Shown: positions 10,041 through 17,038 of the stretch, one piece after another
Position numbering within the stretch: position 1 is the first letter of the stretch
Layout of the letters: every line of letters starts with the position of its first letter
Assembly: GCF_029637485.1 (NCBI RefSeq)
Contig: NZ_CP069128.1
Span: 1,426,001 to 1,490,000, forward strand
Length of the DNA stretch: 64,000 bases
Direction of reading: 5' to 3'
Source of the DNA: Sphingomonas sp. LHG3406-1
Lineage (GTDB): Bacteria; Pseudomonadota; Alphaproteobacteria; Sphingomonadales; Sphingomonadaceae
Program-made: the position numbers and the translations under genes
The notes under the pieces: model-generated
Database searches by the model: none
What the model saw: the letters and a program-made list of their open reading frames with translations, nothing else
What the model was told of the DNA's origin: nothing

Positions 10041-11753
10041 TTACTTCTCTTCGCGGACGTAGGGCAGCACTTCGCTCATGTTGGCGTCGCGCTTCAGGTC
10101 GGGCCGCACGCCGAGCATGGGCGCGATCCGGGCGACCACCTTGCCGAAGGTCGGCGCGGCGTTCCAGCCGGCGGTGCGCCAGCCATAGGTGTCGGCGGTG
10201 GCCTTCGGCTCGTCGAGCATCACCACCATCGCATAGCGCGGCTCGTCCATCGGGAAAACGCCCGCGAAGGTCGTGATGTTGATGTTCTTGGCATAGCCGC
10301 GGCCGACGACCTTCTCGGCGGTGCCGGTCTTGCCGCCGACCCGGTAGCCGACCGCGTCGGCCTTCTTGCCGGTGCCCTTGGTCACGACAAGCCGGAGCAG
10401 CGCCCGCATCTTGTAGCTGGTCTCTTCGGTGAAAACCCGGCGACCTTTGGCGACCGGATGGCGGCGGTCGACCTTGAGCAGGGTGGCGGGCCGGTAGACG
10501 CCGCCATTGTAGAGGGTCGCATAGCCCATGGCGAGGTGGAGCGGAGTGACCGCGATGGCATGGCCGAAGCCGACCGTCATGGTCGTCGACGTGTCCCAGC
10601 CGGCCTTGGGAATGGTCAGCGCGCGGCCGCGCTCCGGAAGCTCGATCTCGACCTTGCCAAGGAAGCCCATCTTCTCGAGAAATCCGCGCATGCGCTCGGT
10701 CCCGACCTGGCCGGCGATCTGCGCCGTGCCGATGTTCGAGCTTTCCATCATGATCTCGGCGACCGAGCAGGGCCGGCCAAAGGGATGGGTATCGGTGACT
10801 GCCCGGCCGTTGGGGCGCAGGAACTTGTCGTAGCAGGGGTACATCTGCCCCATCGACTTCACGTCGCCGGTGTCGAGCGCCATGGCGACGGTGAACGGCT
10901 TGAAGGTCGATCCCAGCTCGAACACGCCGAGAGTGGCGCGGTTGAACCGCGCTTCCGGGTCCATGTTGCCGGCGATGTTGGGATTGAGCTGCGGCAGGCT
11001 GGTCATCGCCAGCACTTCGCCGGTGTGGATGTCGAGCAGCACGCCCGCCGCGCCGACCGCGTTGAAGGTCGTCTTGGCCTGCAGCAGCTCATGTTCCAGC
11101 GCCTGCTGGATGCGGCTGCTGATCGACAAAGCGAGCGGCTCGCCGCGCGTCGCCTCTTCGGTCAGATGCTTGTCGAACGCCCGCTCCATGCCGGCGGCGC
11201 CATGCCCGTCGATGTCGGTATGGCCGAGGACGTGGGCGGCAAGGTCGGTCTGCGGGTAGAGCCGGTCGGGCTCGCGGCTGAGCGCGATGCCCGGCTCGCC
11301 GATCGCATTCAGCGCCTGCACCAGCCGCGGGGCGGCGCGGCGGCGGAGATAGATGAAGCTCTTGGTCGAGTTGATCTCGGCCAGCCAGCCCGCGGCGTCC
11401 TTCTCGGGCATGAGCCCGGCGAGCTGGACGGCGAGCGCACGCTTGTCGCCGATGACCTTGGCGGGCTGCAGCGCCACGGTCCAGCTGTCGATGGTGCGGG
11501 CGAGCGGCTGGCCGTCGCGATCGACGATGTCGCCGCGCGGCGGGATCAGCGCGGAATAGCTGGCCTGCCGGCCGGCATGGTCGCCGAACAGACCGAGCCA
11601 AGTCAGCCGCAGCACCACCGCGCCGATGATCGCCGCGAACAGCAGCATTCCGACCATCAGGCGCTGGTGCATGACTCCGAGCAGCTGACGCCGCTGGCCG
11701 ACCAGTCGAAGCCGCTCGGGCCGGGCGACGAGAGCGGGGGTCGGAGCGTTCAT
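10041..11753 (-). CDS. ftsI: septal peptidoglycan transpeptidase FtsI (PBP3)
   Basis: Class B penicillin-binding protein that cross-links septal peptidoglycan in the periplasm, working with FtsW. The 570 residues have a short cytosolic tail, one membrane anchor (~33-52), the non-penicillin-binding domain with the RGDIVDRDG motif, and the transpeptidase domain with the active-site GSTFKPF (SxxK), SSN (SxN) and GGKTGTAEK (KTG). It overlaps ftsL by 4 bp. The order and length match alphaproteobacterial FtsI. Confidence 0.96.
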   Translation of the reverse strand: MNAPTPALVARPERLRLVGQRRQLLGVMHQRLMVGMLLFAAIIGAVVLRLTWLGLFGDHAGRQASYSALIPPRGDIVDRDGQPLARTIDSWTVALQPAKVIGDKRALAVQLAGLMPEKDAAGWLAEINSTKSFIYLRRRAAPRLVQALNAIGEPGIALSREPDRLYPQTDLAAHVLGHTDIDGHGAAGMERAFDKHLTEEATRGEPLALSISSRIQQALEHELLQAKTTFNAVGAAGVLLDIHTGEVLAMTSLPQLNPNIAGNMDPEARFNRATLGVFELGSTFKPFTVAMALDTGDVKSMGQMYPCYDKFLRPNGRAVTDTHPFGRPCSVAEIMMESSNIGTAQIAGQVGTERMRGFLEKMGFLGKVEIELPERGRALTIPKAGWDTSTTMTVGFGHAIAVTPLHLAMGYATLYNGGVYRPATLLKVDRRHPVAKGRRVFTEETSYKMRALLRLVVTKGTGKKADAVGYRVGGKTGTAEKVVGRGYAKNINITTFAGVFPMDEPRYAMVVMLDEPKATADTYGWRTAGWNAAPTFGKVVARIAPMLGVRPDLKRDANMSEVLPYVREEK

Positions 11754-12457
11754 TGCCGGGCTTTGGCGTCCTTGGGTTTGCTGGTCGTCGCAGGCGGCGT
11801 CTTGGGCCTGGCCTTGGGGTCGGTCGCGGCGGCCTTCGCAGGCTTGGCCTTGGGGTCGGTCGCGGCGGCCTTGACAGGCCTGGCCTTGGGAGCGGTCGTC
11901 GGTGCCGCCTTCGCCGGTTCGAGCTTCGCCGGCGACGTAGCAGGCTTGGTCGCGACCTTCACCGGCTTCGCAGGCACCGCCTTGGGCTTATCCACAGCTT
12001 TCTGGTCGGATTCGGGAATGGTGCGCGTGTAGCTCGCCACCTGCATCAGGTCGCGCGCGGTCGTGCCCTGCTCCGGACGCACCGTCGGCTGGTTCTCGTC
12101 ACCCGCACTGCCAGGGGCCGGCGCCGAGGCCAGCACCACCGGCGCCGCCGGATCGACCGTCTTCTTCGGCGCGGCGAGGGTCGCCAGCTGGAACTCGCCC
12201 TCGAGGAACTGGTGCGCCTGCGGGGCCGACAGCGCCAGCACCTTCACGTTCCAGCTTTCGAGCTGCTCGAGCCGGCCGCGGGTGCCGATCTCGGTCTGGA
12301 GCACGCGGATGTCGCGCTGGGCGAGCACGATCCGGTTCTCGACCTGCTCGAGCGACGCACGCTCGGAAGCGACCTTGAGGCTTACCATATAGCAGCCGAG
12401 CGCCGTGCCGGCGACGGCGGCGACCCAGCCCACTTCTTGGAATCCACGCACCATCAT
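11750..12457 (-). CDS. ftsL: FtsL-like division protein with long Lys/Pro/Ala tail
   Basis: By position between rsmH and ftsI and by topology this is FtsL, a bitopic divisome protein that bridges FtsB/FtsQ to FtsWI. A short N-terminus is followed by a hydrophobic segment (~11-28), then a heptad-like helix ([21 protein letters not shown]) and [11 protein letters not shown]. Unlike the ~100-120 residues usual for FtsL, this protein has 235. Residues from ~130 on are a low-complexity periplasmic tail rich in K, P, A and T, with a 12-residue repeat whose DNA is a 36-bp tandem duplication. The assignment rests on context; sequence conservation in this family is low. Confidence 0.85.
   Translation of the reverse strand: MMVRGFQEVGWVAAVAGTALGCYMVSLKVASERASLEQVENRIVLAQRDIRVLQTEIGTRGRLEQLESWNVKVLALSAPQAHQFLEGEFQLATLAAPKKTVDPAAPVVLASAPAPGSAGDENQPTVRPEQGTTARDLMQVASYTRTIPESDQKAVDKPKAVPAKPVKVATKPATSPAKLEPAKAAPTTAPKARPVKAAATDPKAKPAKAAATDPKARPKTPPATTSKPKDAKARQ
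11809..11880 (-). repeat. two tandem 36-bp units in the ftsL tail
   Basis: Units 11809-11844 and 11845-11880 are nearly identical (TGGCCTTGGGGTCGGTCGCG followed by GCGGCCTT) and a diverged third begins at 11881. In the ftsL frame each gives KAAATDPKA(K/R)P plus one residue, so the tail can lengthen or shorten by 12 residues through slippage without losing frame. Confidence 0.85.
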
Positions 12458-13434
12458 GCTGCCTTTCGCGTGATCGGCGGGGCCTCGGTGCGGACCGCCG
12501 TGCGTAGCCGGGCCGAACGCGCCCGGGGGTTGATCGAAAGCTCCGCCTCGCCGGGGGAGACCGGCTTTGCGACGGCGCGGAAGGTGGGGGCCGGCCCGGC
12601 GGCCGCCATCGGGCGGTGCCGCGAGCCGGCCGGCGCGGCCCCACTCCGCACCTTGAGGAACTGCTTGACGACCCGGTCTTCCAGGCTGTGGAAGGTCACC
12701 ACCGCCAGCCGGCCGCCGGGACGAAGGCTGCGCTCGGCCGCCTCCAGGCCCGCGGTCAGCTCGTCGAGTTCGCCGTTCACGTGGATCCGGATCGCCTGGA
12801 AGGTGCGCGTCGACGGGTCGGTCTTCATGCCCTTGTGATGGCCGAGCACCTTGCGGCAGATCGCGGCCAGCTCGGACGTGCGGCCGAGCGGGCGGGCGGC
12901 GACGATGGCGCGGGCGAGGACACGGGCGCGCGGCTCGTCGCCATAATCGCGGATGACGCGCGCGATCTCCGCCTCGTCCGCTTCGTTGAGGAAGTCGGCG
13001 GCGCTCATGCCGTCCTGGCTCATCCGCATGTCGAGCGGACCGTCGTTCATGAAGGAGAAGCCGCGCTCCGGCTGGTCGAGCTGCATCGAGCTGACGCCGA
13101 TGTCGAGCGTGATGCCGTCGACCGGCGCGAGGCCGCGCTCGTCCAGCGCCTCGGCCATCCGCGAGAAGCGGTCGTGGATCAGGGTCAGGCGCGGGTCCGG
13201 GACGAGTGAGGGCCCGTTGGCGATCGCGTCAGGGTCACGATCAAAGGCAATCACTCGTCCCGCCCCCGCCCGGAGCATGGCGCGGGTGTAACCGCCAGCT
13301 CCGAAGGTGCCGTCGACGTGGCACTCGCCAGGGGCAATGGCGAGGCCGGCGACGACTTCGTCGACCAGTACCGGACGGTGGCTCGCGAGGGCACGCGAGT
13401 CATCGAAAGGAACGGAGAGGGGTTCATCGCTCAT
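12454..13434 (-). CDS. rsmH: 16S rRNA (cytosine-1402-N4)-methyltransferase RsmH
   Basis: SAM-dependent methyltransferase that makes N4-methyl-C1402 in the 30S P-site (formerly MraW). The 326 residues include [10 protein letters not shown] near the N-terminus, the SAM motif [14 protein letters not shown], the family segments [10 protein letters not shown] and [14 protein letters not shown], and the C-terminal [12 protein letters not shown]. It overlaps mraZ and ftsL by 4 bp. Confidence 0.97.
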   Translation of the reverse strand: MSDEPLSVPFDDSRALASHRPVLVDEVVAGLAIAPGECHVDGTFGAGGYTRAMLRAGAGRVIAFDRDPDAIANGPSLVPDPRLTLIHDRFSRMAEALDERGLAPVDGITLDIGVSSMQLDQPERGFSFMNDGPLDMRMSQDGMSAADFLNEADEAEIARVIRDYGDEPRARVLARAIVAARPLGRTSELAAICRKVLGHHKGMKTDPSTRTFQAIRIHVNGELDELTAGLEAAERSLRPGGRLAVVTFHSLEDRVVKQFLKVRSGAAPAGSRHRPMAAAGPAPTFRAVAKPVSPGEAELSINPRARSARLRTAVRTEAPPITRKAA

Positions 13435-13928
13435 GCGATTCCCCGTTCCTCGAGCCGGTAGCGGCAGACGTCCTTGAGATCCTCGGGGATGCGGTCATCG
13501 CCGAGGAGCGTTTGCGGATTCCAGATCTGGAAGGTCTCGCCGACGCCCAGGAACAGGGCGAGGTCGGCGATTCCGCCCTTGCGGCGCATCATGGTCGGAA
13601 GGAGGATCCGGCCGGTGCTGTCGTAGGGCACTTCCTCGCTGATCGCGAAGGCGAGCAAATTGTTCTGCTGGTAGGCGAGCTGGGCCTCGGGCCGCTCCTC
13701 GTTCTTCTCGAGGAGGCGCTCGATCTTCTGATGCTTCAGGGCCGCATAGGCGGGGTCGTAGGCCGACAGGCAGGGGAAGGTCTCGTGCTTCGCCAGGACG
13801 ATGGTGCGGGCATCGCCGCGGCGCTCGATCACGGTGCGCAGGAAGGCGGGCACGGAGACGCGGCCTTTCGCGTCTACTCCGTTCAAGGCACTGCCCTGAA
13901 ACAGATGTTCCAATGCCACCGCAACCAC
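13431..13928 (-). CDS. mraZ: transcriptional regulator MraZ
   Basis: First gene of the dcw operon. MraZ is an AbrB-like, ring-forming DNA-binding protein that represses its own operon. The 165 residues hold two SpoVT/AbrB-like repeats: [20 protein letters not shown] in the first half, and [15 protein letters not shown] in the second. The C-terminus is extended ([22 protein letters not shown]), as in other alphaproteobacteria. A cluster of TGGG boxes about 120-165 bp upstream is the probable operator. Confidence 0.95.
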   Translation of the reverse strand: MVAVALEHLFQGSALNGVDAKGRVSVPAFLRTVIERRGDARTIVLAKHETFPCLSAYDPAYAALKHQKIERLLEKNEERPEAQLAYQQNNLLAFAISEEVPYDSTGRILLPTMMRRKGGIADLALFLGVGETFQIWNPQTLLGDDRIPEDLKDVCRYRLEERGIA

Positions 13929-14050
13929 TCCCGCGCGCGGTGGACAGATCTCTCCCGTTCGCCGGAACGCGGGGTCACCGCGACCGGCGGCCGGCCCAAC
14001 AGAAATGGGATCAGCCCCGCGCTACGAACTGTGTGTAACGCGGGCCGCCA

Positions 14051-14094
14051 TGGGACTCAATGGGATTTGATGGGAAACCGTGGGCAAAAATGGA
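14051..14094 (+). promoter_or_regulatory. MraZ operator: five TGGG/TGGA boxes at 10-bp spacing
   Basis: On the plus strand TGGG occurs at 14051, 14061, 14071 and 14081 and TGGA at 14091, each exactly one helical turn apart; an extra out-of-phase TGGGA sits at 14006. Published MraZ operators consist of TGGGN repeats separated by 5 nt (10-bp period), so this is a close match. The 311-bp gap 13929-14239 has no gene. Besides the boxes it holds a DnaA box at 14168 and GANTC sites at 14053, ~14182, ~14200 and ~14232. Confidence 0.8.
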
Positions 14095-14167
14095 TATTGG
14101 CCGATTTCTGCGACTTTGATGTACCACTTCTGACCGCGCGTTCTCTCCCCGTTCCGGCTTATGTTCC

Positions 14168-14176
14168 TGTGGATAA
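14168..14176 (-). promoter_or_regulatory. perfect DnaA box upstream of the dcw operon
   Basis: TGTGGATAA on the plus strand is TTATCCACA on the minus strand, the DnaA consensus. It lies 240 bp upstream of mraZ in non-coding DNA, next to GANTC sites that would be CcrM methylation targets. Whether DnaA binds here is inference. Confidence 0.45.
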
Positions 14177-14239
14177 GTCTGTGAATCGGATTTTGCCAGC
14201 GAATCCCATGTTCGCCCACGGGATGTCCGCCGAATCCCG

Positions 14240-14929
14240 TCAGTTCCGGGGCGGCGTTGCCAGTTCCCCGACCAGCGCCACCACCGCTTCCCGGTTCCCG
14301 GCCGGCTCGCCAAGCGCGAAATCCGCATCGGCGACGATTGTCGCATAGCCCTTGCCGACCCGGCAGCGGGCGACCGCGCGCGTCGGCGACAGGGTGCAGT
14401 CGCCGCCCGCCCGGGTCAGCGATCCCGGCCTTGCGCCCCTGATCCGGGTCCCGCGCCCGAGGTCGGTCTCGGCCTGCTCGGCACCGGCATCTTCCTGGGC
14501 GTCGAGGGACAGCCCCCAGCGCCGAAGCAGCCCCGTGTCTGGGAAAGCATAAGGCGGCCGGAAGCGGTCGCCCAGCGGCCGGCTGCTTTCGAAGGTCAGC
14601 ATCGGATCGGCCAGCAGCACCAGCCGCCCGCCCTGCCTCACCCAATCGTCGAGCGCGACCAGCCGCTCGGCGGTCAGCGCCTGCGGCTGGGCGGCAAGCA
14701 GCAGGCCGCCCGGCGCCAGCTGCTCCGGCCCGTCAACCGGGCGGACCGCATAGCTGGCCTCGAGCGCGTCCAGCAGCGGGCTTTTCGGCGCATCGAGGCC
14801 GAAGCGCTCGCCGAACAGGATCGGCAGGCTGGTCAGCAGCGCGAGGTCAGGCCTGGCAGCTGGCGCGGATGTCGGTTCGGCCGAGCAGGCGGCGAGCGCC
14901 AGCCCCATCATGGCACAGGCGCGAAGCAT
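14240..14929 (-). CDS. lipoprotein with ABC-auxiliary/GATase-like domain
   Basis: A 229-residue protein with a lipoprotein signal ending LALAACS, so it is probably anchored in the outer or inner membrane facing the periplasm. The central segment (LLLAAQPQALTAERLVALDD, then WVRQGGRLVLLADP) resembles the auxiliary domain of uncharacterised ABC systems and GldG-type proteins, in which a GATase-like fold is used without obvious catalysis. It starts at the stop of the upstream membrane protein (TGATG overlap), so the two form an operon that reads toward the dcw operon, separated from it by the mraZ leader. No specific function can be given. Confidence 0.75.
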   Translation of the reverse strand: MLRACAMMGLALAACSAEPTSAPAARPDLALLTSLPILFGERFGLDAPKSPLLDALEASYAVRPVDGPEQLAPGGLLLAAQPQALTAERLVALDDWVRQGGRLVLLADPMLTFESSRPLGDRFRPPYAFPDTGLLRRWGLSLDAQEDAGAEQAETDLGRGTRIRGARPGSLTRAGGDCTLSPTRAVARCRVGKGYATIVADADFALGEPAGNREAVVALVGELATPPRN

Positions 14930-15144
14930 CAGGGCTGGGGCTGGACCGGCTGTTCCGCCGTTTCATTCTCCGTTCCCTGCCCCGGCGCCACGCCAAGCTC
15001 GGCCAGCGGGTCGCTCGGCGGCTCGGCGATGTTCGAGGCGAGGTTGGTCGTGGGCTCCTCGCCGCCGCGGATGACGGCGGTGCCCAGCAGGACCATCAGG
15101 AAGACGAAGGCAAGTCCGGTCAGCCCGTAGCGGATGCGCTGCAT
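14929..15144 (-). CDS. small single-pass membrane protein
   Basis: 71 residues starting MQRIRYGLTG, with one transmembrane segment (LAFVFLMVLLGTAVI) followed by an acidic, proline-rich periplasmic tail ending EQPVQPQP. An ATG 57 bp further upstream is possible, but its added residues look non-coding. The stop overlaps the start of the lipoprotein gene as TGATG. I do not recognise the family; a role shared with the downstream lipoprotein is inferred from coupling. Confidence 0.65.
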   Translation of the reverse strand: MQRIRYGLTGLAFVFLMVLLGTAVIRGGEEPTTNLASNIAEPPSDPLAELGVAPGQGTENETAEQPVQPQP

Positions 15145-15271
15145 CGCGGTTGCTCCCACCCCCATCCTTCTAGAACCTATGCCGATCGACGCGTTATGCA
15201 AGCCCGTGGCGGAACCGCCCCGACCAAAGCCGCCATTGACCGTTCATGTTGCGCCCGCGAAAGGGCCATCC

Positions 15272-15676
15272 ATGACGACTCGCCTTACCCTTGTCGCGCT
15301 CGGCGCGTTCCTCTCCCTGTCGGCTTGTAACAGCGCCGACAACACCATTGTCCAGCAGGGCCCGGCCGATCCGCTCGCCAACCAGCTGGCCGAGGCTCCG
15401 CCGGTCGAGCTGCCGCCCTCGATCGCCGCGAGCAAGACCTATCGTTGCGACGGCAACAAGGTGGTCGAGATCGACTGGACCGAGCGCAACGGCCAGCCGG
15501 CCGGCGCCAACTACCGGGTCGGCGCCGACACCGTCGCCTCCACCGTCACCACCGCTCCGGCCGAGGGCACCGGCCCCTACACCGGCGCCGACGGCAGCAG
15601 CATCACCGGCACCAAGGATGCGAGCAGCGTCCAGGTCACCCTCCCCGGCCAGAGCGCCATCACCTGCCGCGGCTGA
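15272..15676 (+). CDS. small lipoprotein, possibly MliC-like
   Basis: 134 residues with a lipobox (FLSLSACNS, Cys near 17). The mature part has a Pro-rich linker and a small domain that begins with SKTYRCDGNKVVEIDW and ends with a second Cys (AITCRG). The two cysteines and the YxCDG start resemble the MliC fold of lysozyme inhibitors, but similarity is limited, so this is tentative. The ATG at 15272 is chosen because the signal peptide starts there. The gene is divergent from the small membrane protein and is followed by a strong terminator at 15704. Confidence 0.7.
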   Translation: MTTRLTLVALGAFLSLSACNSADNTIVQQGPADPLANQLAEAPPVELPPSIAASKTYRCDGNKVVEIDWTERNGQPAGANYRVGADTVASTVTTAPAEGTGPYTGADGSSITGTKDASSVQVTLPGQSAITCRG

Positions 15677-15703
15677 GCGGCCAGCGCTGAATCCACCTCC
15701 CGA

Positions 15704-15730
15704 CCCCGGCCCTCACCGGCCGGGGTTTTT
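15704..15730 (+). terminator. rho-independent terminator
   Basis: An 8-bp perfect stem CCCCGGCC/GGCCGGGG with a 6-nt loop is followed by TTTTTG. It ends the lipoprotein transcript 28 bp after its stop. Confidence 0.9.
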
Positions 15731-15752
15731 GTTTGTGTGGCAGGTGGGGCTT

Positions 15753-15781
15753 ATGTCCGCTTTCGACCCGTTGCGGACGTT
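15753..15781 (+). repeat. 29-nt repeat R1 (ATGTCCGCTTTC family)
   Basis: This copy starts ATGTCCGCTTTCGACCC and ends GCGGACGTT, an imperfect palindrome. It matches R2 (16306-16334) at 23 of 29 positions in the same orientation. Peptides of the SAFDPLRTL / NVCFGWKAD type, common in over-annotated sphingomonad genomes, are read from this motif. R1 lies 35 bp outside repeat E3. Confidence 0.75.
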
Positions 15782-15816
15782 GGCTCCAGACGCCAGGGTG
15801 CGGCGGTGCCGATCCG

Positions 15817-15884
15817 GAACCTCCCCGTTGCGAAGCAATGGGGAGGGGGACCGCTCCGCGCAGCGGAGTGGTGGAGGGGCCAGC
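15817..15884 (+). repeat. double-hairpin palindromic repeat, copy E3 (left of DUF559)
   Basis: Hairpin 1 pairs CCTCCCCGTTGC with GCAATGGGGAGG around GAA (15820-15846). Hairpin 2 pairs ACCGCTCCGC with GCGGAGTGGT around GCA. The copy ends GGAGGGGCCAGC, only 3 bases before the ATG of the DUF559 gene. It is the mirror of E4. Confidence 0.92.
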
Positions 15885-15887
15885 ACC

Positions 15888-16262
15888 ATGCGCGCAACTG
15901 CCAACGCCATGTACGCCGCCCGGCGCTATCGCGGCCATCTAAGCCTGCCCGAACAACTTTTCTGGCGCCTGCTCCGCCAAGCCCGCCGCGACCTTCGCTT
16001 CCGCCGCCAGCATCCGATCGGTCCCTATGTCGCCGACTTCTACTGCGCGGCGGCCAAGATGGTGATCGAGATCGACGGCGCCTCTCACAATCACTCGCAA
16101 GCGGCAGACGAACGCCGAACCGCCTACCTCCACTCCGTCGGGCTGCAGGTCCTCCGCATCCCGGCCGCCGACGTCCTCGCCAACCCGGAAGCGGTCGCCG
16201 ACGCCCTGATGCGACGGTGCGAGCGCCGCGCTGGCCCCTCCACCACTCAGCCTGAAGGCTGA
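15888..16262 (+). CDS. DUF559 (Vsr-like, PD-(D/E)XK-type) endonuclease-fold protein
   Basis: 124 residues. The core LSLPEQLFWRLLR, FRRQHPIGPYVADFYC, VIEIDGASH and GLQVLRIP is the DUF559 family, related to very-short-patch-repair endonucleases. Candidate catalytic residues are E22, D50, E61 and D63. Family members occur alone or fused to helicases, and biochemical activity is mostly untested. The C-terminal GPSTTQPEG is encoded by repeat E4 and matches a peptide in the MurD insertion. An alternative ATG lies at 15909. Located between two convergent palindromes, it is the candidate mobilising enzyme for them. Confidence 0.9.
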   Translation: MRATANAMYAARRYRGHLSLPEQLFWRLLRQARRDLRFRRQHPIGPYVADFYCAAAKMVIEIDGASHNHSQAADERRTAYLHSVGLQVLRIPAADVLANPEAVADALMRRCERRAGPSTTQPEG

Positions 16263-16300
16263 GCGGTCCCCCTCCCCATTGCTGCGCAACGGAGAGGTTC
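16230..16300 (-). repeat. double-hairpin palindromic repeat, copy E4 (right of DUF559)
   Basis: On the minus strand it runs from GAACCTCTCC to GGGGCCAGC. Hairpin 1 pairs CCTCTCCGTTGC with GCAATGGGGAGG; hairpin 2 pairs ACCGCTCAGCC with GGCTGAGTGGT. It is the inverted partner of E3: the inner arm of hairpin 2 differs from E3 on both sides (AGCC/GGCT against CGC/GCG), so pairing is kept. It contains the DUF559 stop codon. Confidence 0.92.
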
Positions 16301-16305
16301 TGCGA

Positions 16306-16334
16306 ATGTCCGCTTTCCACCCAAAGCAGACATT
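16306..16334 (+). repeat. 29-nt repeat R2 (ATGTCCGCTTTC family)
   Basis: Starts ATGTCCGCTTTCCACCC and ends GCAGACATT. Same length and orientation as R1 and 5 bp outside E4, so R1 and R2 frame the E3-DUF559-E4 unit. The rest of the gap up to 16506 shows no further gene. Confidence 0.75.
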
Positions 16335-16506
16335 CAGGCCGCACGCTCGGGATTGCGGCGAGGCGGGCACAATCATTCCCTGCACTCTGCCTCGTCTCAA
16401 CGCCATATCAGGCCAGACGATCTGCCTGGGGGGAACCGATGCAGCCCGCGGCGCATAAGGTTGTGCGGAGCCCGATTGCGCCCGCTTGAAGCGAAGGAAG
16501 TCCGTC

Positions 16507-16854
16507 GTGAACGAGCAGAACAACTCCAGGCCGAACCCTGACCAGCAAAGCCCCTCCTCCAGGGACGATCGATCCGCCATCCCGCTCGGGCAAGGTCCCA
16601 CGGGCGAGGCTTCACCCGGCAAGTCCCCAGCTGGCGAACAACATCAAGACCAAGAGCTGCAGGGTCAACAGCCGCAAGGCCAGGCGCACGAGAACGCCGA
16701 AGGCGCGATCCCGAAGGCCGTGGAAGCCATCGAGAAGGCAGCCGACAAGGGGTTGGAGAAAACCTCGGGCGTCGTTGGAAGCACGATCGACAAGGTCGCT
16801 GATGCGGCGATCAGCGCGCTTGGCGGCAGGCCCGATCAGAACCACAATAGCTGA
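16507..16854 (+). CDS. small hydrophilic Gln/Asn-rich protein
   Basis: 115 residues from a GTG at 16507 preceded by AGGAAG with a 6-nt gap, which favours this start over an ATG 21 bp upstream. The first ~65 residues are Gln, Pro and Gly rich and probably disordered. The last ~50 ([20 protein letters not shown], then [11 protein letters not shown]) suggest an amphipathic helix. No signal peptide or known domain is seen. Codon use is less GC-biased than in neighbouring genes. An opposite-strand frame covers the same region but has no ribosome-binding site. Function unknown. Confidence 0.5.
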   Translation: MNEQNNSRPNPDQQSPSSRDDRSAIPLGQGPTGEASPGKSPAGEQHQDQELQGQQPQGQAHENAEGAIPKAVEAIEKAADKGLEKTSGVVGSTIDKVADAAISALGGRPDQNHNS

Positions 16855-16885
16855 CGCCACGGCCACGGCATTTTTTCAAACCCGA

Positions 16886-17001
16886 TGGGGAGCATTGGTC
16901 CTGCCCGGACCAACTGCTCCCCACCTGCCTCCACCCTTGCAGGTAAGCCAATCGTCCACAGCAAACGGTCGCGCACGCAGGGACAAGTTGCGTGCCGACC
17001 G
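16886..17001 (+). ncRNA. structured purL leader (two long bulged hairpins)
   Basis: Hairpin A (16886-16923) pairs TGGGGAGCATTGGTCC with GGACCAA-C-TGCTCCCCA: 16 bp with a single bulged C and a 5-nt loop. Hairpin B (16966-17001) pairs CGGTCG-c-GCACGCA with TGCGTGCCGACCG: 13 bp with one bulge. A shorter stem CCCGC/GCGGG precedes the purL ATG at 17039. Neither long hairpin is followed by a T-run, so they are not simple terminators. A regulatory leader is inferred; no known riboswitch class was recognised. Confidence 0.4.
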
Positions 17002-17038
17002 ATTGGCCAATTCGCCGCATCCCGCTACAGGCGCGGGC

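Larger units (their letters stand above)
15817..16300 (+). mobile_element. putative REP-type mobile element: inverted palindromes enclosing a DUF559 nuclease
   Basis: The 484-bp unit is E3 (+), the DUF559 gene, then E4 (-). The gene starts 3 bp after E3 and its last ~10 codons and stop lie inside E4, so repeats and gene form one compact unit. A pair of the same repeats without the gene sits inverted in murD (5869-6009). The layout parallels REP/BIME sequences and their RAYT transposases. Mobility itself is inferred; no target-site duplication is evident. Confidence 0.6.

Noticed and set aside
11988..11996. TTATCCACA DnaA-box sequence inside ftsL
   Set aside because: It lies in coding sequence with no other origin-like features nearby, so chance is the simplest explanation.
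9804..12032. 742-codon plus-strand open frame opposite murE, ftsI and ftsL
   Set aside because: Antisense shadow of conserved genes, with no ribosome-binding site or recognisable domain.
15888..16262. DUF559 protein as a restriction-modification or Vsr repair component
   Set aside because: No methyltransferase or restriction gene is adjacent; the tight embedding in repeats is better explained by an element.
16612..16866. 84-codon minus-strand frame opposite the Gln-rich small protein
   Set aside because: The plus-strand frame has a well-placed AGGAAG site and a plausible protein; the minus frame has neither.
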